64,000 nt of DNA from BJHL01 sp040378885. Lineage in GTDB: Bacteria; Planctomycetota; Phycisphaerae; Phycisphaerales; UBA1924. A model generated the notes under the pieces. The model saw nothing but the letters and a program-made list of their open reading frames with translations, did no database searches and was not told where the DNA came from. Location: NCBI GenBank assembly GCA_046316615.1, contig JBKDAN010000007.1, forward strand, positions 45,365-109,364. The letters are read 5' to 3'. Position numbers and translations under genes: made by a program. This document shows positions 60,879-64,000 of this stretch, in pieces (positions within the stretch are counted from its first letter, which is position 1; each line of letters starts with the position of its first letter).

Positions 60879-61877
60879 TCAGAAGGTGAACGTCGCGCCG
60901 ATGCCGACCAGAGCGGACGAGTCGGCGTCGGGTTCGGCGACGGTGTTCTCGTCGCTGTCGATCAGTTCGTATTCCTGCGAGAAGAAGTAGCCGCCCCAGG
61001 CGTTGAGCGAGATCTGCGGCGAGGCTTGCCACGCGACATTCAGCACGATGGGAATGCCGCTGTGTCGACCCACACCGTCGGCGACGGGGCCTTCGTCATC
61101 GAGGCGGAAGTCGTTGCGCTCGTAGCCGCCCAGCAGCGAGAGCGTGATGCTGTCGCTTGCGGCGTAGTTGAGAGCAATACCACCCAGGTTGCCGACACGC
61201 TTGCTGGTGAGGCTCCACTGATCGTCGATCTGCCAGCGCACGATCGGCACGGGCACGATGAGTGCGTCATCTTCAAGCTGCGTCTGCACGCCGATGCCGA
61301 AGCCGATGAGCAGATCGCGGTCGAACGCGTAGCTGAGGCCGACGAAGCCGCCGTAGGTCAGGGTGTCCGAGAAGTCCGCGCCGGGCTCGCCCGCGCTGGT
61401 GATTTCAAAGCCGATGCTGTAGCCCCAGTTGTCGTCGAGCTGGTTGCGCCATGATGCGCCGATGGTGCCGATGTAAACCTCTTCCCAGACGGGCGGGACG
61501 GTCGCATTGGCGAGCGGGAAGAAGGCGTTGCCGTTGCTGAAGTCGTAGTTCCAGTACTCTGCGCCCGCTGAGATCGAGAGGGTGCCGCGCTCGGTCACGG
61601 GAATCGAGAAGTCGAGCCCTGCGCCGCCGCCGGTGACGGACACATCGCTGGTGGAATTCTCGAAATCGGCCGAGAACAGGTGCATGCCGAAGAATGAAAG
61701 TTCCGCCTGTGGCGCGGCCGCTTCGGCCGGGCGGCCACTTGGCTCCGCCGCGGACTGCAACTCCACGGCCGCGGTTTCGGTTCCGCTGGTGGGGGCATCC
61801 TGCGCGGCACCGGCCATGGCAGTCATGGCCAGGAGCAGTGATCCGCCCATCACTTTCGCAAACACATCAGCACGCAT
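60879..61877 (-). CDS. Outer-membrane beta-barrel protein, unknown
   Basis: 332 residues from ATG 61877, fixed by GAAAGGA and a clear signal peptide (MRADVFAKVMGGSLLLAMTA, cleavage near AGAAQD). A short Ala/Pro-rich stretch leads to an alternating beta pattern over about 75-332: LSISAGAEYWNYDFSNG, DDNWGYSIGFEITSAGEPG, DALIVPVPIVRWQIDDQWSL and so on, ending in a final strand LVGIGATFTF with terminal Phe, the usual BAM recognition end. Probably an 8-12 strand barrel. The frame is open upstream for another 389 codons, but signal peptide and RBS show a separate gene. Confidence 0.8.
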   Translation of the reverse strand: MRADVFAKVMGGSLLLAMTAMAGAAQDAPTSGTETAAVELQSAAEPSGRPAEAAAPQAELSFFGMHLFSADFENSTSDVSVTGGGAGLDFSIPVTERGTLSISAGAEYWNYDFSNGNAFFPLANATVPPVWEEVYIGTIGASWRNQLDDNWGYSIGFEITSAGEPGADFSDTLTYGGFVGLSYAFDRDLLIGFGIGVQTQLEDDALIVPVPIVRWQIDDQWSLTSKRVGNLGGIALNYAASDSITLSLLGGYERNDFRLDDEGPVADGVGRHSGIPIVLNVAWQASPQISLNAWGGYFFSQEYELIDSDENTVAEPDADSSALVGIGATFTF

Positions 61878-61984
61878 GCGATTCCTTTCGTCGTCACGGA
61901 CGACACTTACGACCTTCCGCGGGTCCTTCCACCGCGCGAAGCGTACCCCGCTGGACATCGACGCGCTATGATGTGTTTCCCTTC

Positions 61985-62057
61985 GGGGCGATAGCTCAAT
62001 TGGTAGAGCACTAGCTTTGCAAGCTAGGGGTTGAGAGTTCGAGTCTCTTTCGCTCCA
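61985..62057 (+). tRNA. tRNA-Ala (anticodon TGC)
   Basis: 73 nt cloverleaf. Acceptor GGGGCGA/TCGCTCC with G3:U70, D arm GCTC...GAGC, anticodon stem CTAGC/GCTAG with loop TTTGCAA, T arm GAGAG-TTCGAGT-CTCTT (one G-U), discriminator A. CCA is not encoded. It reads the GCA/GCG alanine codons, complementing the GGC isoacceptor at 32677. Confidence 0.96.
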
Positions 62058-62633
62058 CTTGGTCGTTTTGGTACTCCACGCCGCAGCCGATGTGCTGCGG
62101 CTTGTGGTTTTTGGGGGGTGCGTTTGGGCGGTCGGCAAAGCGGTGGGATTGGTGGGTTGTGGTGTGGAGCGGGGAGTGGCGGGAGTGGGTGTGGGCGCGG
62201 GGGTGGGGTTGGTGGGGAGGTAGCAGTCGGGGTGGAGGCGCGGGGTCATGAGGATGGCCGCGATGTGCGGGGTGCTGGCCCACGTGAGCAGCTCGTTGTA
62301 GGTCATGGTGCGATCGACGCGGCAGAGTTCGCGGAGGTCGCCGTTCAACTCGATGAGCCAGAAGAGGCGGCGCAGGTCCATCATGTCGAGGTGGAGGAGG
62401 TGCGCGGGGGTGATGGCATCGGTGATGGTGCTGTAGTCGTTGCTCGCGCACATGGCGTGCAGATGCTCGTGGGTGGTGGGGACGAACTGCAGGTGCGGAT
62501 CGATGTAGTGGGGCGCGGCACTGCGCGCGGGTGTGAGATAGGGCACGCCGGGTTGGGCGTAGATGAGCGTGATGGTGGTGGCGGGCTGCTGCGCGGTGGT
62601 GGCAGCTTGTGATGGTTGGAACTGGGTGAACAT
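62058..62633 (-). CDS. 'PHIA' family protein, copy B: helical domain with Pro/Thr-rich tail, 3' end undefined
   Basis: Start at ATG 62633, with AAGGGG seven bases upstream. The first ~75 residues (TITLIYAQPGVPYLTPARSA) precede a helical domain (DMMDLRRLFWLIELNGDLREL ... MTYNELLTWASTPHIAAIL). A Thr/Pro tail follows (NPTPAPTPTPATPRSTPQP). The frame has no stop before it crosses the antisense of tRNA-Ala(TGC) and then the outer-membrane protein gene; 62058 is a nominal end. The GDL...Y.xLLxW..xPHIAxxL segment parallels copy A at 40378, and the upstream module is shared. Function unknown. It may be a decayed or unusually terminated gene. Confidence 0.5.
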
Positions 62634-62715
62634 GGGTAGCCCCTTGTGCTGCGCTGCTGTGCAGGTGGAGTGGCGCGCGATGCGTCCCTCTATCTCCATC
62701 CCCCGCGCACCGCGC

Positions 62716-62809
62716 TGCGCGCGCACACATGTGCAGCAATTCGTTGTGTGCGGCGTGTAAGTGGTTGTGAAGACGGGAGAAGAAAATCTGCAAAAATCTG
62801 GCCGAAAGG
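62716..62809 (-). promoter_or_regulatory. Conserved upstream module of PHIA gene copy B
   Basis: TGCGCGCGCACAC at 62716-62728, TAAGTGGTTG at 62758-62767 and a 32-bp block at 62778-62809 (AGAAGAAAAT ... CTGGCCGAAAGG). Offsets 0, 42 and 62 are identical to copy A, with no insertion or deletion over 94 bp. The distance to the start codon differs (83 bp here, 38 bp in copy A), which argues for a transcription-level element or an independent short unit. Confidence 0.7.
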
Positions 62810-63018
62810 GAGTGAAAACTGGTGGATTGTGCGCGCGCGGGTGGACTTGGTGGGGGGGATGGCAAGTGAGCGGGTGCGAGCGTGGATAGTGGGGCAATCG
62901 CACCGCTGGCCGGAGGACCGGCGGGATGTGGCGCGAGCTACGGTTGGTGTTGGAGGTGGAGTGGTTTGCGGGTGTTGTGCCACCTGCCGGTGGTGAGTAG
63001 AAGTGAACCACACGCAGT
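62810..63018. other. Intergenic region, nothing recognised
   Basis: Purine-rich, Gly/Trp-like GTGG runs; no gene or clear terminator seen. Confidence 0.4.
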
Positions 63019-63648
63019 ATGCATAGGCCATTCAGTTCCATCAAAGATCTTGATCACGCTCAATGTGTAGCGTTACTTGCTAGCTGCTCACTGCCTGACG
63101 TGCAAGCATCCCATCTTGCCTTCGCTGAACAAGCACTCGATTATTCGAGACGCGGGTCGGCGCGACGAAGATTGATCGATTTTGTATCTTCGCGGCACTG
63201 TCATTTTCCACTCATGCCTTGGGGAGTGGCAGATATGCTGGACGCGGCTGTTTGTTCTGCACTTTCGTACGGTGACTTTGAGTGCTCGATGTCAAGTACA
63301 AACTGCGTGTCGACTCTCACGTTTTTCAGTCTGCTGGTTGTTGGTCAGTCCGCGTATACAGGGCACGAATTTTCTTGTACACCGCATGCCGCAATGTTGT
63401 TGGCATCGAACCGAGCGGTCGATGCTGGCGATGCGATGTTTACAGCGTCAAGGCTCGGCGAGATGTTTGCGAAGAGCGGATTGACTGGCGGGAAGCGAGC
63501 CATGCAGTGGTATGTGGATTTTTCATCGCAAAGGAGCGGCACTGCGCGGAGGGAATTGGCGAGCGTCGAGATGCTCGATCAGCTGTTCGTATTCGGTGAT
63601 GATACCGGTCGATGGCATGATTACCTCTCGTCACGGATCGCGAGGTAA
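63019..63648 (+). CDS. Hypothetical protein, orphan
   Basis: 209 residues from ATG 63019; no good ribosome-binding site is seen before it. The sequence is mixed alpha/beta with many Ser, Ala and Cys residues (LAFAEQALDYSRRGSARRRLIDFV; FECSMSSTNCVSTLTFFSLLVVG; LTGGKRAMQWYVDFSSQRSG). There is no signal peptide, and at most one hydrophobic stretch (about 102-116). No family recognised. Codon use is clearly less GC-biased than in the housekeeping genes, and an IS3-type element lies 210 bp downstream, so it is probably acquired. Confidence 0.5.
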   Translation: MHRPFSSIKDLDHAQCVALLASCSLPDVQASHLAFAEQALDYSRRGSARRRLIDFVSSRHCHFPLMPWGVADMLDAAVCSALSYGDFECSMSSTNCVSTLTFFSLLVVGQSAYTGHEFSCTPHAAMLLASNRAVDAGDAMFTASRLGEMFAKSGLTGGKRAMQWYVDFSSQRSGTARRELASVEMLDQLFVFGDDTGRWHDYLSSRIAR

Positions 63649-63861
63649 TGCTCTGCATTTCAGTTCATTGTGGCAGTGACCTTGCCCCATGAACCAAGCC
63701 CAGGCGAGACGGGCTGGATGGCCTCGTGAATCAACTGACTTTGTGTTGCGTGCTTGCGGGTTTGGGGATGGCCGTGTGTTGTGGGCGCTCCACTCGTGCG
63801 AAGCCAGACCTGCGGCTTTGGTGGATGCGTGATGTTGCGGTGAGGCGGGCGGTCCACGTGC
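63649..63861. other. Gap before the insertion sequence, nothing recognised
   Basis: About 210 bp with no supported gene. Confidence 0.4.
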
Positions 63862-64000
63862 TGACCTGACCCACGTTTCGTTGACCCACTTTCAGCCAAC
63901 TTTACTCGCTTCAAACTGCTCGGGGCTCTGGTAGTTCAGGCTGGCGTGCAGACGCTTGCGGTTGTAGAAGCTTTCGATGTAGTCGAAGACCGCGGCCCGG
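63862..64000 (-). mobile_element. End of an IS3-family insertion sequence (cut by the window edge)
   Basis: The transposase frame ends at 63892. TGACCTGACCC at 63862 and the repeated GACCCAC words just outside the stop (63867-63873 and 63883-63889) suit a terminal inverted repeat. The other end is outside the window, so the boundary is approximate. Confidence 0.65.
63892..64000 (-). CDS. IS3-family transposase (OrfB), C-terminal 35 residues
   Basis: Reading the minus strand from the window edge gives AAVFDYIESFYNRKRLHASL followed by NYQSPEQFEASKVG and a stop. This is the invariant end of the IS3-family DDE integrase core: the Glu of YIE lies near the catalytic Glu, and YNRxRxHxSLxYxSP is the family hallmark. 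The rest of the gene is beyond the right edge. Confidence 0.9.
   Translation of the reverse strand, partial: RAAVFDYIESFYNRKRLHASLNYQSPEQFEASKVG

Noticed and set aside
60879..63044. 721-codon minus-strand open frame as a single fusion protein
   Set aside because: It crosses the antisense of a perfect tRNA-Ala gene and contains an internal signal peptide with its own ribosome-binding site at 61877, so it is at least two separate units.

Overview
The window is a GC-rich (roughly 65 %), gene-dense chromosome segment whose content points to a planctomycete of the Phycisphaerae/Phycisphaerales type. The signs are a duplex Cys-bounded 'GC-type' dockerin tail, two secreted proteins with variant PEP-CTERM tails (V/IPAPxS, hydrophobic stretch, Arg cluster), an Fn3-like planctomycete hypothetical, a futalosine-pathway menaquinone gene, an LptD-like outer-membrane protein, a compact pilM-N-O-(P/C)-B pilus operon, and a GltX with extra insertions. 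Taxonomy is inferred from protein content only; there is no rRNA in the window.

Layout. 1-3.8 kb: end of an unidentified gene, type III polyketide synthase, a HlyD-like adaptor and divergent futalosine hydrolase. 4.0-10.2 kb: type IV pilus / type II secretion inner-membrane operon (pilM, pilN, pilO, a GspC/PilP-like protein, pilB) plus an exported repeat protein. 10.4-19.1 kb: DUF1444-like protein, recG, acsA, a long non-coding stretch with a strong hairpin, a PAS-LuxR regulator, and an EF-G paralogue lacking the catalytic His. 19.4-22.9 kb: two PEP-CTERM-like proteins and gltX. 23-25.8 kb: accessory segment with an Sll1717-like P-loop ATPase, a small membrane protein and a 42-bp repeat array built on a 16-bp perfect palindrome. 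25.8-32.5 kb: Fn3-like protein, Tat-exported Fe/Mn SOD, nuoI, secreted dockerin and P-domain/S74 proteins, pyrF.

32.7-34.9 kb is a 2.16-kb island inserted at the 3' end of a tRNA-Ala(GGC) gene. It is bounded by an 18-bp duplication of the tRNA 3' end and carries one good gene, a GHKL ATPase fused to an HExxH metallopeptidase motif, and no integrase. This is the strongest candidate for an undescribed system. 35-39.9 kb: two cyclophilins, and a coupled trio of hypothetical, lipoprotein and RDD protein. 39.9-41.2 kb: first copy of a paralogous 'PHIA' gene family and a SUKH protein. 41.4-51.9 kb: pgpA, hutU, two glycosyltransferases, purH, lptD. 51.9-59.5 kb: a tripartite efflux system (NodT-type outer-membrane factor, HlyD adaptor, ABC ATPase, DevC-like permease, TetR) followed by a second TetR-permease pair. 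59.6-64 kb: solitary beta-class DNA methyltransferase, outer-membrane protein, tRNA-Ala(TGC), second PHIA-family copy, an orphan gene and the end of an IS3-family transposase.

The two PHIA-family genes (near 40.4 and 62.6 kb) share three conserved upstream blocks at exactly the same spacing over 94 bp, and both reading frames run out of the gene without a stop codon. Short-period (7-9 bp) intergenic repeats recur at many gene ends and in two cases reach into coding sequence (the sod stop codon, the interior of hutU).
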